A stretch of DNA of 64,000 bases, taken from contig NC_063161.1 of assembly GCF_023159225.1 (NCBI RefSeq), positions 78,468,267 to 78,532,266 on the forward strand. Reading direction: 5' to 3'. Within the stretch, counting starts at the first letter, position 1. The number at the start of each line of letters is the position of its first letter. Positions 11,368 through 34,000 of this stretch are shown piece after piece. Under the pieces are notes generated by a model, which saw only the letters and a program-made list of their open reading frames with translations, had not been told where the DNA came from and ran no database searches. Position numbers and translations under genes: made by a program. The DNA is from Perognathus longimembris pacificus (lineage: Eukaryota > Chordata > Mammalia > Rodentia > Heteromyidae).

Positions 11368-12990
11368 GCCCTTTTTTTGTTCAATGTACTTTATTGTTGT
11401 TTTAGAGGTGATACACAGCGGGGTTACCTTTACATCCACCAGGGAGTAAGTACATTTCCTTTCTCACAGTGTCATCAGGTCCCTCATTCTCCCCCATTCC
11501 CTCCCTCCCATCTCAGCCCACAAGTTGCATAGTTCTCTATCATCAGTGTCCAGTGCCTAGTGCTGCACTTTTTCACCCTTTATCTCTGGTTCTGTGGCCT
11601 CCCCCCACCCTCCCACAGATGTGCACGTGAATATACCATATATAAAGTAAAAACAAATTAGGAAAAAAAAAGCCCTTTGTTCCCATATCTTTGGAGTTTG
11701 TTTCAGTATGTATATTATTTTATATACATATGAAGAGGTGCTTGTATATTGCACCTTTGTGATTCTCTCCTAAGACTATCCTCTTTGGGTCTCACTGTAT
11801 GTGAGTATCTAGAATCCTGAGTAATTTGTCTTATCCCTGTGCATTTTAGATCTAATTTCTGCATACCTGGGAGAATGAACGCTGTTTGCCTCTCTGATCT
11901 TGGCTTATCTTACTTAATATGATTCGTTCTAGTTCCATCCATTTCCCTGAAAATAACGTTTTATTCTTTCTAATGTCTATGTAAGATTCCATTGTGTATA
12001 GGTATCACACTGAACATGGATGTGCAGGTGTCTTTATCATATCCTGGCTCATGGTGCTCAAGGTAGATGCCAAGGAATGGCATGGGTTGTAGGGAAGGTC
12101 TATGTTTAGTTTTTTGAGGAACCTCCAGAATGCTTTCCAGAGTGGTCGTACTAGTTTACATTCCCATCAGCAGTGCAGTAGGGTTCCTTTTTCCCCACAT
12201 CTCTGCCAGCATGTGTCGTTAGAATTCAAAATGCTGGCCAATCTACCTGGGGTAAGATGATATCTCAGGGTTGTTTTGCTTTGTATTTCCTTTATGGCCA
12301 GAGATGATGAGCATTTCCTCATGTGTTTCTTTTCCATTCTTACCACTTCTTGAAGTCTCTTCTTAGCTCCCTTGCCAATTTAGTAATTGGTGTACTAAAT
12401 TTGGCAGGGTTAGTTTCTTCAACTCCTTGCATATATTGGATATTAGGCCCTTGTCTGTTGCATTGCTAGTGAAGACCTTTTCCCAATTGGTTGGCTGTCT
12501 TTCTAGTTTACAAGCTATGTCCTGAGCTGTGCAGAAACTTTTTATTTTAATGTAGTCTCACCTTTTGAATCTCTCGCCTAACTGTTTGTGCTCCTGGGAC
12601 TCTATTCAGGAAGTCCCTGCCTATACCTATACATTCTAATGTCTCTTCTGCTCTCTTGCAGTGGTTTCAGAGTTTCGGGTTTGACGTTGAGGTCTTTGAT
12701 CCACTTTGAGATGTTGGTGCATGGTGGCAAGCAGGGGTCCACTCTTCGTTTTCTGTATATGGCTGCCCAGTTTCCTCAACACCAGCTGTTGAAGAGGTTA
12801 TGTTTTCCCCCCCATTGTATGCCTTTGGCTCCTTTGTCAAATATCAGATGACTGTAAGTATGTGGTTTTATTTCTGGGTTGGTCTTCTAATCTGTTCCAT
12901 TGACCTCCATTGACCTTGTGCCAACACCAAGCTGTTTTATCATTGCGGCTCTCTAGTAGCTTTCCTTCAGTCCTTTTTGCTTTCATTATT
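11368..12990 (-). mobile_element. LINE-1, 5'-truncated, antisense
   Basis: About 1.6 kb that reads on the plus strand as the reverse complement of mammalian L1 ORF2 C-terminal and 3' sequence. Landmarks include GTACTAGTTTACATTCCCAT, the Pro-Phe-rich region near TCCATTGACC and the antisense of the 3' UTR. No intact reading frame remains, so it is not autonomous. The 3' end is at the left and the right end is the truncation. Confidence 0.88.
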
Positions 12991-13029
12991 TTTTTTAGAA
13001 AACTCTCACATTTATTCAATTTATGTTAT

Positions 13030-13150
13030 TGTTTTTGTTAATTTGTTTTAAAATAAAGTCTCACATTTATTCTCTGGCTAGCCTAGACAGTAATCCTATT
13101 CATGTTCCCCATGTAGCTGGAATATCAGGCGCCACTGAGCCAGGCTGTTG
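13030..13150 (-). repeat. 7SL/B1-like SINE fragment
   Basis: Reverse B1-like features including CCCATGTAGCTGGAATATCA. Confidence 0.55.
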
Positions 13151-13591
13151 GCTCAGGGGGCGGTTTTGCTCACTCTTGACCATGATCTTCCCAATCTGAA
13201 CCTCCCCAGGTAGCCGCCATGCCTGACAAATTATTTTTTTCAGACCACAGTTGGCCCCCAAAACTGTCAAGAAACCCACCAATAACTAAGGAAATTCTAG
13301 CCGGGAGTTTCACCAGGAATACTGAGCATGAAAATCAGCCAAGGTGAGCCGACTCCACCATTGCAGAATGGAGACAAGACATAGAGCCCAGAGCCCAGAC
13401 CCATGGAGAGAAAGCCCTTGAGTCTCCAGGTGCCTTCACCTGAGTGAGCATTTTTTTTATCCTGCAACTTGGTAAGATGAGTTGGCATGGCTTTGAATAT
13501 GTGTCTGCATTGACATTTGAAAGAACGCTAGTGGCTGGTTTTCCTTCTCTTGTTCCCAAATATGTACCATATATTTCTTTTTTCTTTCCTT

Positions 13592-13592
<1 letters not shown>

Positions 13593-13641
<49 letters not shown>

Positions 13642-13768
13642 TGTGTTGATCCTGGGGCTTGAACTCAGGACTTGGGCACTGTCCCTGAGCTTTTTTTCTC
13701 AAAGCTAGCACTCTACCACTTGAGCCACTTCTCGTCTTTTGATGGTTAATTCAAGACAAGTCTCGCAG
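13593..13768 (-). repeat. Geo-tail SINE fragment with (GT)n at its 3' end
   Basis: A (GT)n tract (13593-13646) abuts the reverse Geo tail (CTGGGGCTTGAACTCAGGAC). Read on the minus strand, the SINE ends directly in (AC)n. Confidence 0.85.
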
Positions 13769-14232
13769 AGCTGGTGCTGGTGGCTCACACTTGTCATCCT
13801 AGCTACTCAGGAGGCTGAGATCTGACGATCGCAGCTCCAAGCCAACTGGGCTGAAAAGTGCCCATGAGATTCTTATCTCCAATTGGCCACTCAAAAATTG
13901 GAAGTGGCGGGGCTGGGGATATGGCCTAGTGGCAAGAGTGCCTGCCTCATATACATGAGGCCCTGGGTTCGATTCTCCAGCACCACATATACAGAAAATG
14001 GCCAGAAGTGGCGCTGTGGCTCAAGTGGAAGAGTGCTAGCCTTGAGCAAAAAGAAGCCAGGGACAGTGCTCAGGCCCTGAGTTCACGGCCTAGGACTGGC
14101 CAAAAAAAAAAAAAAAAAAAATTGGAAGTGGCGCTGTGGCTCAGAGTGGGGGAGCACTAGCCTTGAGCAAAAAGAGCTTAGGGACATGCCTGGGCCCTCA
14201 GTTCAAACCCCACAACTACCACCAACAACAAA
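13769..14232 (+). repeat. 7SL-headed Geo SINE split by IDL-Geo
   Basis: The host head (13769-13909) and tail (14117-14232) are separated by a younger IDL-Geo copy. Confidence 0.9.
13910..14116 (+). repeat. IDL-Geo SINE nested in a 7SL-headed Geo SINE
   Basis: Flanked by the 17-base duplication AAAAATTGGAAGTGGCG (13893-13909, 14117-14133). Has a 19-base poly(A) tail, which suggests a young insertion. Confidence 0.95.
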
Positions 14233-14234
14233 AA

Positions 14235-14520
14235 GTATCTCATAGACTTTCCTGCCCAGGCTGGCTTCTTGAGTAGCTAGGATTACAGGCATGAGCCGCA
14301 GGTGCCCAGCCCATCATCTAAATATAGAAAGCTAGTTCTATCTCTCTGAGGCCTGACTCACAGATGTGTTGTCTTCTTCTGCTAGCTGCCCCCTGGTGAA
14401 ACACTAGGACAGCTAGGTATGGTCGTACATGTCTGTACTCTCAGCACTCAGCAGATAGAGGCAAGAGGATCAGGCGATCTAGGCCAACTTGGGATAAAGA
14501 GAGAGACTTTATCATTTTTT
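14235..14520. repeat. 7SL-like fragments (minus 14235-14312, plus 14408-14520)
   Basis: Reverse head GAGTAGCTAGGATTACAGGC, then a diverged forward B1-like monomer (CTAGGTATGGTCGTACATGT). Confidence 0.6.
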
Positions 14521-14826
14521 TTTTCACAAAATGGAGAAAGTCAGTAATAAGGAGGGAGAAAGGGGGACTGAAAGAAATCAGAACTATGACCATTTATGCG
14601 AATGAGAATGCCTCCCACAAAAACAGAGGGAAGGACCTGTTTGCGCTCAAGACAGTCGAGGCCTTTGAGGGCCTGGTGGTCACCTCCCAGAGACAGTGTC
14701 TGCTGGCCTGAAAGGATCCAGCCAGCAAACAGCACTTCCAGTGAAGGTCCCTCCAATTTTCCCGGGCATAATGTTCCTCATCTGGTATAGAACAGTAGGA
14801 TTTCATTCATTTAAAGATAAATAAAA

Positions 14827-15025
14827 GGCTGGGGATGTGGCTTGGTGGTAGAGTGCTAACCTAGCATGCATGAAGCCCGGGTTTGATTCCTCAGTATCAC
14901 ATACACAGAAAAAAGCTGGGAGTGGCACTATGGCTCAAGTGGTAGAAAACTAGCCGTGAGCAAAAAGAAGCTCAGGGACAGCAACCAGGCCCTGAGTTCA
15001 AGCCCAAGGACTAGAAAAAAAAAAA
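14827..15025 (+). repeat. IDL-Geo SINE (older subtype)
   Basis: Head GGCTGGGGATGTGGCTTGGT with GTAGAGTGCTAACCTAGCATGCATGAAG. This TAGCATGCATG form differs from the common TCGTATACATG form and is more diverged. Confidence 0.88.
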
Positions 15026-15038
15026 GATGAGTAAAACC

Positions 15039-15290
15039 AGGAGCTGGTGCATTATACCTGTAATCCTAGCTACTCAGGAGGCTGAGATCTGAGGGTGGCA
15101 GAGAAATCCACAGGGCTCTTAGCTCCAATTAATCAGTAGAAAGCCAAAAGTGGAACTGGAGCTTAAGTAGTAGAACACTTGGCTTGGAGCAAAAACAAAA
15201 ACCAAGACAACTCAGGGACTGCACCCAGACCCTGGGTTCAAGCCCCAGTACCCACACTAAATAAATAAATGAACAAGCAAATAAATAAGA
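15039..15290 (+). repeat. 7SL-headed Geo SINE
   Basis: Head ending CTACTCAGGAGGCTGAGATC and Geo tail, with an (AAAT)n tail. Confidence 0.85.
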
Positions 15291-15804
15291 AGTTTCCTAT
15301 CTAGACCAGCACCACCTCAGCCTAGGACAACCTTTGGTCTCTCTTCTCCTTCATTCTTGCTTTTTATCATAGATCTACACCCTTAAACAACCAGACTACA
15401 GGCCCTTGCATATTTGTTTAGCAGCATCAAAATGTTGTCTGCCTTGTTCTCCAACATCCCTTCTGTAAAGGTTGACATTCACTCCGAGGTTTTTGTTTGG
15501 CTGGAAGTCAGATTTTCTCTTTGTCTTGAGCAAAGAACTCAGTAATAGGGGAATAAAAACCAGAACCCCTTCTGAAGATTTCAAGAGGCAAAGCAACAAG
15601 CTGGCAATTTACTCTTGGGGTGTGTGGGTGGCTGTGGGTTTAAATTTAGAAAGGACAAACAGGCTTTGCTGAGAAATTGATAGCTTCTTACTTCTTGAGT
15701 ATTTGTACCCGATTCCCTTTGTGTGCCAAATGCAAAGATTCTCAAAGCCAAATTCCCTCTTGGTTTATCTAATGCAACCATGCTTTGTATGATCAAAAGA
15801 TCAG
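15291..15804. other. No gene seen
   Basis: Unique, A/T-richer sequence with no recognisable exon or repeat. Confidence 0.4.
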
Positions 15805-16050
15805 AAATCACTGGGTGCTAGCACTCCTATAATCCTAGCTATTCAGGAGACTGGGGTCTGAGGATCCTAGTTTAAAGTCAGCAAGGCAGGAAAGTTCATG
15901 GGACACTTTGTCTCCAATTAACCACCAAAGAGCTGGAAATGGAGCTGTGGCTCAAGTGGTTAAGCTCCAGCCCTGAGTGAAAAAGCTAAGGGACAGGGCT
16001 CATGCCGTAAGTTCAAATCCCAGTACTGGCACAAAAACAAAAATCAGAAA
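15805..16050 (+). repeat. 7SL-headed Geo SINE
   Basis: Flanked by the short duplication ATCAGAAATCA at about 15799 and 16043. Confidence 0.85.
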
Positions 16051-16529
16051 TCATTTTGAAAGGAACATTCTCCGCTTGACTTTTCTGGGACCAGGTGAGC
16101 ACTGGGGGTTTCCCAGGGGCATCATGGTGGTTGAGTCGGCTTATCAGGATTCAGACAAGTGAACAGAGGGGCTGGAGTTGGTCCTGCAGGGACGCCAATG
16201 CCTGGGGAGGGCTCTCAAGGCTCCACTGCCTTCCTCGAGCACCCAGGAGTCTCTCATTGCTTTAACTAGGACCCTGTGCTCTCCTTAGGGCACTCCAACG
16301 GCTTGGGCCTCAGCTGGGCTTGGGAGGGTGGACTCAGGACTTGTCCTGCAGGCCTTCCTGCCACCATCTGGGTCAGGGGTTAGGCCCAGGTCCCTGCACT
16401 TAAAAGCACCAGTCTGCAAAACAAGACCCTAGCATTTCTGCAGACCGGGGCTGTGGTTGCACACACTCGACCCTGGCTCGATCCTGGCCCACTCCAACAG
16501 GAGAAAAGATGTCCAACATCGCTGGCCGG

Positions 16530-16920
16530 GAGCTCAGGCCGCTCCACAGGCTCCCCTGCGGCATCCCGGAACCCGAGACGCTCGGGTAATGGGAGCCACA
16601 CGGACCCAACTCCAGAGAACCGGAACCGGAAGTTCCAGGCCCGGAGGGTGGGCCCTACGGCGGGGCACGCGCAGAAGCGGCTTCCGGCTCGGCGGGGCGT
16701 GGGTGGCACGGGCTTGGTGGTCTCGGGTCCTGTGGCCCTGGGTCCGGCGGACGCGGGCTCGGTGAGTGTCCTGTTCAAGTTCCCGCGGGCCTTTTGCGCA
16801 CTGGGGACCCTTTTGCCTCTGGCGCATACGGCTCCCCCAAACTGAGGATCCAGAACTGAGGGGCGCCGGTGCGGGACTAGGTGCAAGGGGCGTCAGGCCG
16901 CTGGCAGGCCGGATGCCCAA
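16530..16920 (+). promoter_or_regulatory. PSMG3: CpG-island promoter and probable noncoding exon 1 of PSMG3
   Basis: This is a CpG-dense block in otherwise CpG-poor DNA. It contains an ETS/GABPA-type site CCGGAAGT at 16626-16633 and a second TTCCGG at 16682. A good splice donor (CTCG|GTGAGTG) lies at 16761/16762 and would close a 5' UTR exon. A matching acceptor, GTTTCTGATTTAG, ends at 17099, 79 bases before the PSMG3 ATG. In human an antisense lncRNA (PSMG3-AS1) starts from this promoter in the other direction. Nothing in the sequence alone proves that transcript here. The transcription start cannot be placed exactly. Confidence 0.75.
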
Positions 16921-16954
16921 CCTTCTGGAAGGTTCCAGGCCCAGTCGGTGTGGG

Positions 16955-17055
16955 CGTGCACACATGTGGCCCAGACTGACTGGCCTGGAACTCTAGATCC
17001 TCCTGCCTCTGCCTCTCCGTATCGGGATCATAAGCGTGCGCTCTCACAGCCGCCG
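16955..17055 (-). repeat. B1-like fragment in the PSMG3 5' intron
   Basis: Reverse B1 features GTGGCCCAGACTGACTGGCC and CTCCTGCCTCTGCCTCT, between the proposed exon 1 donor and exon 2 acceptor. Confidence 0.65.
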
Positions 17056-17178
17056 GACAACTTGCTTGTGAATGGACCTGGGTGGTGTTTCTGATTTAGA
17101 GCCCCCAAGTTTTATCTGACATTGCTTGACTTAACTGGTCTTCATCTACAAACCAAGCCACCACTGAGGAGCCAGACC

Positions 17179-17956
17179 ATGGAAAGCCAACCTCTGGTGG
17201 TGTCCAAACAGAAGACAGAAGTGGTGTGCGGGGTCTCCACGCAGGTGGTCTGCACCGCGTTCAGCAGCCACATCCTGGTACTGGTGACTCAGTTCGGGAA
17301 GATGGGGACCTTGGTCTCCCTGGAGCCCAGCAGCGTGGCCAGCGATATCAGCAAGCCGCTGCTCACCACCAAAGTCCTCCTCGGGCCCGACGAGGTAAAG
17401 AGGTGGGGAAGGGATATGGGAGGCAGGGAGGCCTCCCTTCTGTGGTCATGACTCTCACATGAGAGCTGATGGGCACGGAGGACACACAGGAAGGCATCAG
17501 GGGCCTGAACGCAACATGCTCATACTCCCTGTGTTTATGCCTGCAGCGGGGGATGCCTGGCTGAGCTCTGCCCCATACCCACCCAGTGGTTTAATGGCAG
17601 TGTGGGAAGCCAGCTGGGTCCCTGGAAAGCCTCAAGCATTAGGGCCAGGGTTGTGGAAGCATCAGGGCCTTGATGGAAGGGGCACAGCCCAAGGGATGGA
17701 TCACCTGTCGGGTGAGGGGGAGGCCATGAGTTCAAACCCCAGTCCCCCTGGAAAGAGAAAATGGAGTGTCAAAGCAGCATCTCCGCCCCCATTGTTCCTT
17801 CAGCCCCTCATTCACGTCTTCGCCAAGAACCTGGTAGCATTTGTGTCTCAAGAAGCAGGAAACAAAGCCGTCCTCCTGGCCATGGCCGTGAAAGACAAGA
17901 GCATGGAGGGGCTGAAGGCCTTGAAGGAGGTGATCCGGGAGTGCCAGGTGTGGTGA
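17179..17956 (+). CDS. PSMG3: PSMG3, proteasome assembly chaperone 3 (two coding exons)
   Basis: Coding exons are 17179-17394 (72 codons, ends CGAG|GTAAAG) and 17804-17956 (50 codons plus TGA, after TTCCTTCAG). They join in phase 0 to give 122 residues, the length known for mammalian PSMG3/PAC3. The protein starts MESQPLVVSKQKTEVV and ends EVIRECQVW. From family knowledge, PAC3 pairs with PAC4 and helps assemble the proteasome alpha-ring in the cytosol; it is not part of the mature 20S particle. The start codon has A at -3 and G at +4, a strong Kozak context. An ATG 57 bases upstream is in frame but makes a leader absent from known orthologues, so it was not used. The intron is 409 bp. A noncoding first exon probably lies in the CpG island just upstream. 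I see no frameshift or damage. Identity is from recall of the human protein, not from a search. Confidence 0.97.
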
Positions 17957-18263
17957 CCAGAGTGGAGCCAGGGGGGACAGCTCACTGCTCTACACGTCAT
18001 GGAGACTCCCTCCTGCGGGCGCTGGCACAGTCTGAAGCAGGAGCAGCCTTTGGCCCTTGGAGCAAGAAGAAACAGTGCTGCCTGGGCAGGTGTTGGCTGC
18101 ACGGTACCTGTCCGGTGGGTGGCAGTGATGGCTGCACCCAGGGTGTTGGACACAAGCACAGAGCAGTGGCTTTCACAGCTGCATGTACTCCGTGGAAAGC
18201 TAAAGTCCACTCGTGACTCATGGCTCTGTGTGCAGTAGCACTTGGGAATTTTTTTTAATATAA

Positions 18264-18269
18264 AATAAA
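18264..18269 (+). terminator. PSMG3 polyadenylation signal AATAAA
   Basis: A canonical AATAAA sits 308 bases after the PSMG3 stop codon in an A/T-rich patch, giving a 3' UTR of about 330 bases. No other canonical hexamer occurs between the stop and this one. Confidence 0.8.
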
Positions 18270-18717
18270 TACAGTTTCTAAAATCCTTCCCTGACCTTAG
18301 TAACCCTGAGAAGTGGCCATGGGGGGGGGGGGGGGATGGCTGCAAAACCAAAGTCCAGCCGCCGGGACAGGATGAGTCCCAGCATAGGTCTTGCCTGCCG
18401 CCTGTGTGGGTGAGTCCCAGCATGGGTTCTGCCTGTGGCACTGGAACTGTCACTGCTATCTCCTGTGCAGGGACACTGGTCAGGCCTCGGGAGCCATGTT
18501 CTGTGGAGGGGAGGCTGCATGCACAGAAGGAGCAGCGTGCAGAAGATTGGGCTCGGCGTAAGCAGCACCACAGGGGCCTTGCTGAGGCACGACTGGATGT
18601 GAGTCCGTGCCGAGGGGCAGGTGGCAGAGGGCTTTCATGTTGAGACTGGTGGTCTATCCTGAGCTTGGCAGGGAGCTGGAAAGGTTCTGAGTCAAGTTAA
18701 GTCTGCCATTTTTGTTG

Positions 18718-19180
18718 TACTAGAATTTGAACTCAGGGCCTTGTCTTTGACACTCTACCACTTGAGTCACACTGCAGCCCCCCCCCCCTTTTTTTGGCCA
18801 GTCCTGGAGCTTGGACTCAGGGCCTGAGCACTGTTCTTGGCTTCTTTTTGCTCAAGGCTAGCACTCTACCACTTGAGGCACAGCACCACTTGTGGAGTTG
18901 AGCCCAGGGCTTCGTGCATGCTAGACAAGCTCCCTACCACTAAGTCACATTCCCAGCCTGGTTCTTTTTTCAATAGGGTCTCACAGTTATACTTAGGCTG
19001 CCTCAGGCCATGATTTCCCTCTGGGTCTCCCACATAGCTGAGTTGGTAGACATGCACTACCTGTTTTGTTGACTAAAATGAGGTCTTGCTAAGAGTTTTG
19101 CCCTGGCTGGCCTCAAACCTCAGTCCTGATCTCCGCTGCCCCCAGAGCTGGAATTACAGGTGTGCATAACTGAACCTGAC
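18718..19180 (-). repeat. Geo-tail fragment, IDL-Geo SINE and 7SL-like monomers
   Basis: A short Geo fragment (18718-18780), a full reverse IDL-Geo (18798-18960, older TAGCATG-type head) and diverged reverse B1-like sequence (18969-19180). Confidence 0.75.
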
Positions 19181-19189
19181 GTGAACCTG

Positions 19190-20240
19190 CAGTTTAGAAA
19201 TACTCCCCATCATTGTCAGCAAGGTCTGGCTGGAGCCAGGATCAGATGTGTCTCCTCAGCCCATGGGGGGAACCAGGCCCCCAGAGCAGCAGCCTGGCCC
19301 TCCCACCTGCCTCATCCAGTGACACTCCCCCTTCCCTATAGAACCCCCAGGGTTCACCTGCCACAGGACTCGGACCCCAGGAGGAGCAGGGTGCATAGCT
19401 CTCCCAGAGGAGGTGGTGGTGAGGATGGCCCTGGGACTGGAGGCCACCACCAGGGACGGCTCAGATGAATGCCTTACGGAGAGACTGGGCGAGCCCTGTC
19501 TGTCCCCTGTCAGCCTGTAATTATCCACCATCATCTGACGATCAGGATTTTGTCTGCGAAGCCACAGCTCCCCTGCCTTACCAGATGAGGAAGCTGAGTC
19601 TGGACTAGAGTCCAAGCCCCAGCTCAGGTGTTGAGCGTCGGTTTTCCAGTGTGGTTCTGCATGGATGCTGTGACTCAGCCAGCTCCCACGCACACTAGTG
19701 ACCTGCTTGGCCTTCACCACTGCCACTCTTCACATCTGGGTTTTCACATGGGGAAGCTGAGACTCCCAGAGGTCACACAGACCTGGGATTGGGGCTCAGT
19801 CAGCAGCCTATCTCCACTGGTCCTGTGCCTGGGCCCTCCCTGCCTTTCACTGCCTTCTTCAAGCCAGGGCCAACTACAGCAAGCTTGCAGGTCCCACTGG
19901 TGACACACTCAGTTCAGGCCCTGGTTCCGGTCCAACCCTTCCTTTGGGGACTTCTAAGCCAGATCTGGCAGGCCTGGGCCACCTCCCTGGGTCCCCGGTA
20001 AAAGGCAGGTTGCTGCAGTTAAGGCCCAGGGAAATGGAGGTGTGGCCCACAGATGCCCCAAGGCAAGTGGTAGCCCAGGACAGCATGGGCAGCTTTGCCC
20101 TGTGTTATTGGCCCCAAAGCCCTGAGGCCGCCAACCTGCAAGGTGGCACTGAAACTGACCTGCGATTGAACCCAGGCTCTCACTAATTTACATCTACCCA
20201 AAGCTGTAAAATAAAATAATAGCTGTAAAAATAAAATGAG
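19190..20240. other. No gene seen; one ARE-like motif
   Basis: Unique GC-rich sequence. GTGACTCAGC at 19670-19679 fits the ARE core RTGACnnnGC. No exon was recognised. Confidence 0.35.
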
Positions 20241-20245
20241 ACTGC

Positions 20246-20730
20246 CCGGGTGCTGGGGCTCACACCTGTAATCCCAGCTACTCAGGAGGCTGAGATCTGA
20301 TTATTGCAGTTCAAAGCCAGCCCAGGCAGGAAAGTTTTTTTCTTTTCTTTTTTTGTTGGAGGGGCTTAAACTCAGGACCTGGGCACTGTCCCTGAGCTCT
20401 TTTGCTCAAGGCTAGTGCTCTACCACTTTGAGCCACAGTACCACGTGTGGTTTTCTGGTAGTTAATTGGAGGTAAGTCTCATGAACTCACCTGCCTGGGC
20501 TGGCTTTGAACCCTGCATGATTCTCAGATCTCAGCACCCTGAATAGCTAGGATTATAGATGTGAGCCACCAGCACCTGGCTGTGAGACTCATCTCCAGTT
20601 AACCAGCAAAAAGCCCGAAGTAGAGCTGTGACTCAAGTGGTAGAACTCTAGCCTTGAGCAACAAAGTTCCAAGACAGCATCCAGACCCTGAGTGGAAGCC
20701 CTAGGACCAACACACACACACACACACACA

Positions 20731-20770
<40 letters not shown>
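20246..20770 (+). repeat. 7SL-headed Geo SINE interrupted by a reverse copy, ending in (AC)n
   Basis: Forward head 20246-20335 and forward tail 20581-20709 flank a reverse 7SL-headed Geo SINE (20336-20580). The forward element runs into (AC)n at 20710-20770. Confidence 0.85.
20336..20580 (-). repeat. 7SL-headed Geo SINE inserted in antisense
   Basis: T-rich 3' end at the left, reverse Geo tail, then the reverse head ending CACCAGCACCTGGCTG. Confidence 0.85.
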
Positions 20771-20773
<3 letters not shown>

Positions 20774-20782
20774 GAGACTGAA

Positions 20783-20992
20783 GCCAGGTAGCAGTGCTCA
20801 CACATCTAGTTCTAGCCCCTCAAGAGATCAAGAGGATTGAAATTCAAGGCCAGCCTAGGAAGAAATGTCTTATGAGAGTCTTATCTCCAATGAACCAGCA
20901 AGATGCTGGGCTGGAGATGTGGGTTCAAGTAGAACACCAGCCAAGTAAGTGAGCAAGGCCCTGAGTTCAAAGCCTGGTGCCAACCCCAGCAT
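20783..20992 (+). repeat. Diverged 7SL-headed Geo SINE
   Basis: Head GCCAGGTAGCAGTGCTCACA; tail with CCCTGAGTTCAAAGCC. Several small deletions. Confidence 0.65.
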
Positions 20993-21468
20993 GCTGCTGT
21001 CTGGGAAGGGGCTGTGGGAAAGATAGGGCAGCCAGGACAAAGGGGGGGAGCACTTTACAGACCCTGCCCTACCATCTGCCCACCTTTGCCCTCCCCCAGC
21101 ACTCCACAGCTACTGAGAAAACTGAGGCACTGGGTATTACACCTGGGGTACTTGCCACAGGCCCGCCCCTCCACCTGCTTCCTGAGCGACACCCTGCCGT
21201 GGCACCCCACAGCCCCAAGGCCTGGTGCCTGAGCACCAGAGACATTGGCACAGTCACAGATGCCCTGCGGCCAGAGCTGGGCAGTGACCCTGCCCTAAGT
21301 CTCCCCCAGGGAGGAAGCAGGCAAAGAAGGAAGAGGAGCCTCGTGGACAGAGGCAAGGCTGGAGGACCCCTCCAGTGCATGTGTGATTGGGTCCAGGGCC
21401 GGATGCTGAACCCCTCACCCTGGACTACAATCCATCCTGACCTATGTCACTCTCAGGCAGGAGCCAGA

Positions 21469-21680
21469 GGGGCTGGAAGGTGGCTTAGCCGTAGAGTGCT
21501 TGCCTAGCATGCATGAAGCCCTGGTTTCTATTCCTCCATACCACATAAATGAAGAGCCATAAATGGCGCTGTGGCTCACATGGTGGAGCAGTAGCCTTGA
21601 GCAAAGAAGCTCGGGGACAGTGCCCAGGCCCCGAGTTCAAGCCCAAGGACTGGCAAAATAAAGAAAAGAAAAAAAAAGAC
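21469..21680 (+). repeat. IDL-Geo SINE (older subtype)
   Basis: Head with TAGCATGCATGAAGCCCTGG and Geo tail with GGCGCTGTGGCTCACATGGT; A-rich end. Confidence 0.88.
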
Positions 21681-21689
21681 AGGAGCCAG

Positions 21690-22830
21690 AGGCCCTGGGG
21701 GCCGGGCAGGGGCCTTGGTGGGAGGGGCTCCTGGCTGAGCTGGGGCGTGGCTTGGGGCTTGGTGGGAGGAGTTCCTGGCTGAGCCGGGCGAGGCCAGCAC
21801 TCTGATGCCAGCATTCTGCAGCAAGTGTCTGAGGGACCCAGGCTGTCCCTAGTTGTGTTGAAGAGGGCCGTGAGGGCTTAGGGCAAACCGTGGTGGCCCC
21901 TCTCACAGGCCCAAAGGCTGCAGGACATGTCCTGTCTGGAAAACCAAGCTGCCCACCTGCCCAGCAAGTCCTGCCAGTAGCCTGGAGCCCCTAGGGAGGT
22001 GAGCTGGGGTACGGGGGTGTCTGTGGGGGTTTACCTGGGAGCCGTGTCCAGGCTGGGGCCCTGAGACTCCAGTAGGGGGAGAGGTCCAGGATTTTAAAAA
22101 AAATTGAAAATCTGAGTATCTAGCCCCTCAGCCCCCAGCTCTCCCCAGAGGGCTTTAGGGTGCCACTGGTCCCCACTGAAGGGCCCAAGCCGAGGCCCGG
22201 TGGCACCCATGTCCTAGTAGAAAGTCCCCAGGCCCACACCCAAGGCTGGCAGCATGCTGTGGGCAGAGACAGGCAGAGGCAGGTCCTGGCAGGCTCTCTG
22301 TGGAGTTGGAGGGAGGGCCCTCCGGCTGGAAACCAAAGAACACCGTGGTCCCACGTCACCATGAGGACCCCTTGGGCCTGGGGTCACTGGGTACAAACAG
22401 CCATCAGCCCAAGGGCTGGAAGCCAGGAGAGACCACCCATACCTCCCCAGGCTATGAGACACCAGGCAGCTGGGCTCTGGTCACAGGGGTCCCTGCTGTC
22501 CTGGCACCTGTACAGCAGGTGTCAAGGAGTCCACCCTGTCTCTGCCTTAAATGCACTGATCTTCGCAGCTGCACACGGAGGCTTAGACTGCCTGGGGAAA
22601 CTGAGGCATGGGTTGGTGTCAAGGGTGTCAAGTCCTGTCCCTGGTGAGGAGTAGGGTCTTGGCCTTGGGATGCCATGCTTCCTGTGGCTATCGCCTCACC
22701 TCCCCTAAGAGCAGGGGTTTGGGACCCGAGGCTGGAGCTGGAAGGAGGCCCACAGGGAGGGGGCCAGTGGGTCCTGGGCCTCAAGCACAGAGGCTGGACT
22801 CCTCACCTGCACATTCATAATCTGCGCAGC
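21690..22830. other. No gene seen
   Basis: Unique GC-rich sequence, with an imperfect direct repeat around 21700-21785 (TTGGTGGGAGG...CTCCTGGCTGAGC appears twice). No exon was recognised. Confidence 0.4.
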
Positions 22831-22833
22831 TGT

Positions 22834-23012
22834 GGGAAGAATGGTGGCTGTAATCCCAGCTATTCAGATTATTATTCAGGCCCTGGGGATCTCAGTTCAG
22901 AACCAGTCTGGGCAGGAAAATCTATGTGACTCTTATCTCCACTTAAACACCAAAAAGCCAAAAGTGGAGCTTAGGAACAGTACCTAAGTCATGAGTTCAA
23001 GACCCAGGACTG

Positions 23013-23059
<47 letters not shown>
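22834..23059 (+). repeat. 7SL-headed Geo SINE ending in (AC)n
   Basis: Truncated head (GGTGGCTGTAATCCCAGCTA), Geo tail ending ACCCAGGACTGGTAC, then (AC)n at 23015-23059. Confidence 0.85.
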
Positions 23060-23060
<1 letters not shown>

Positions 23061-23061
23061 T

Positions 23062-34000
<10,939 letters not shown>

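Noticed and set aside
16534..16965. 143-codon minus-strand open frame at the PSMG3 promoter
   Set aside because: GC-rich shadow frame; an antisense RNA may exist here but a protein is not supported.
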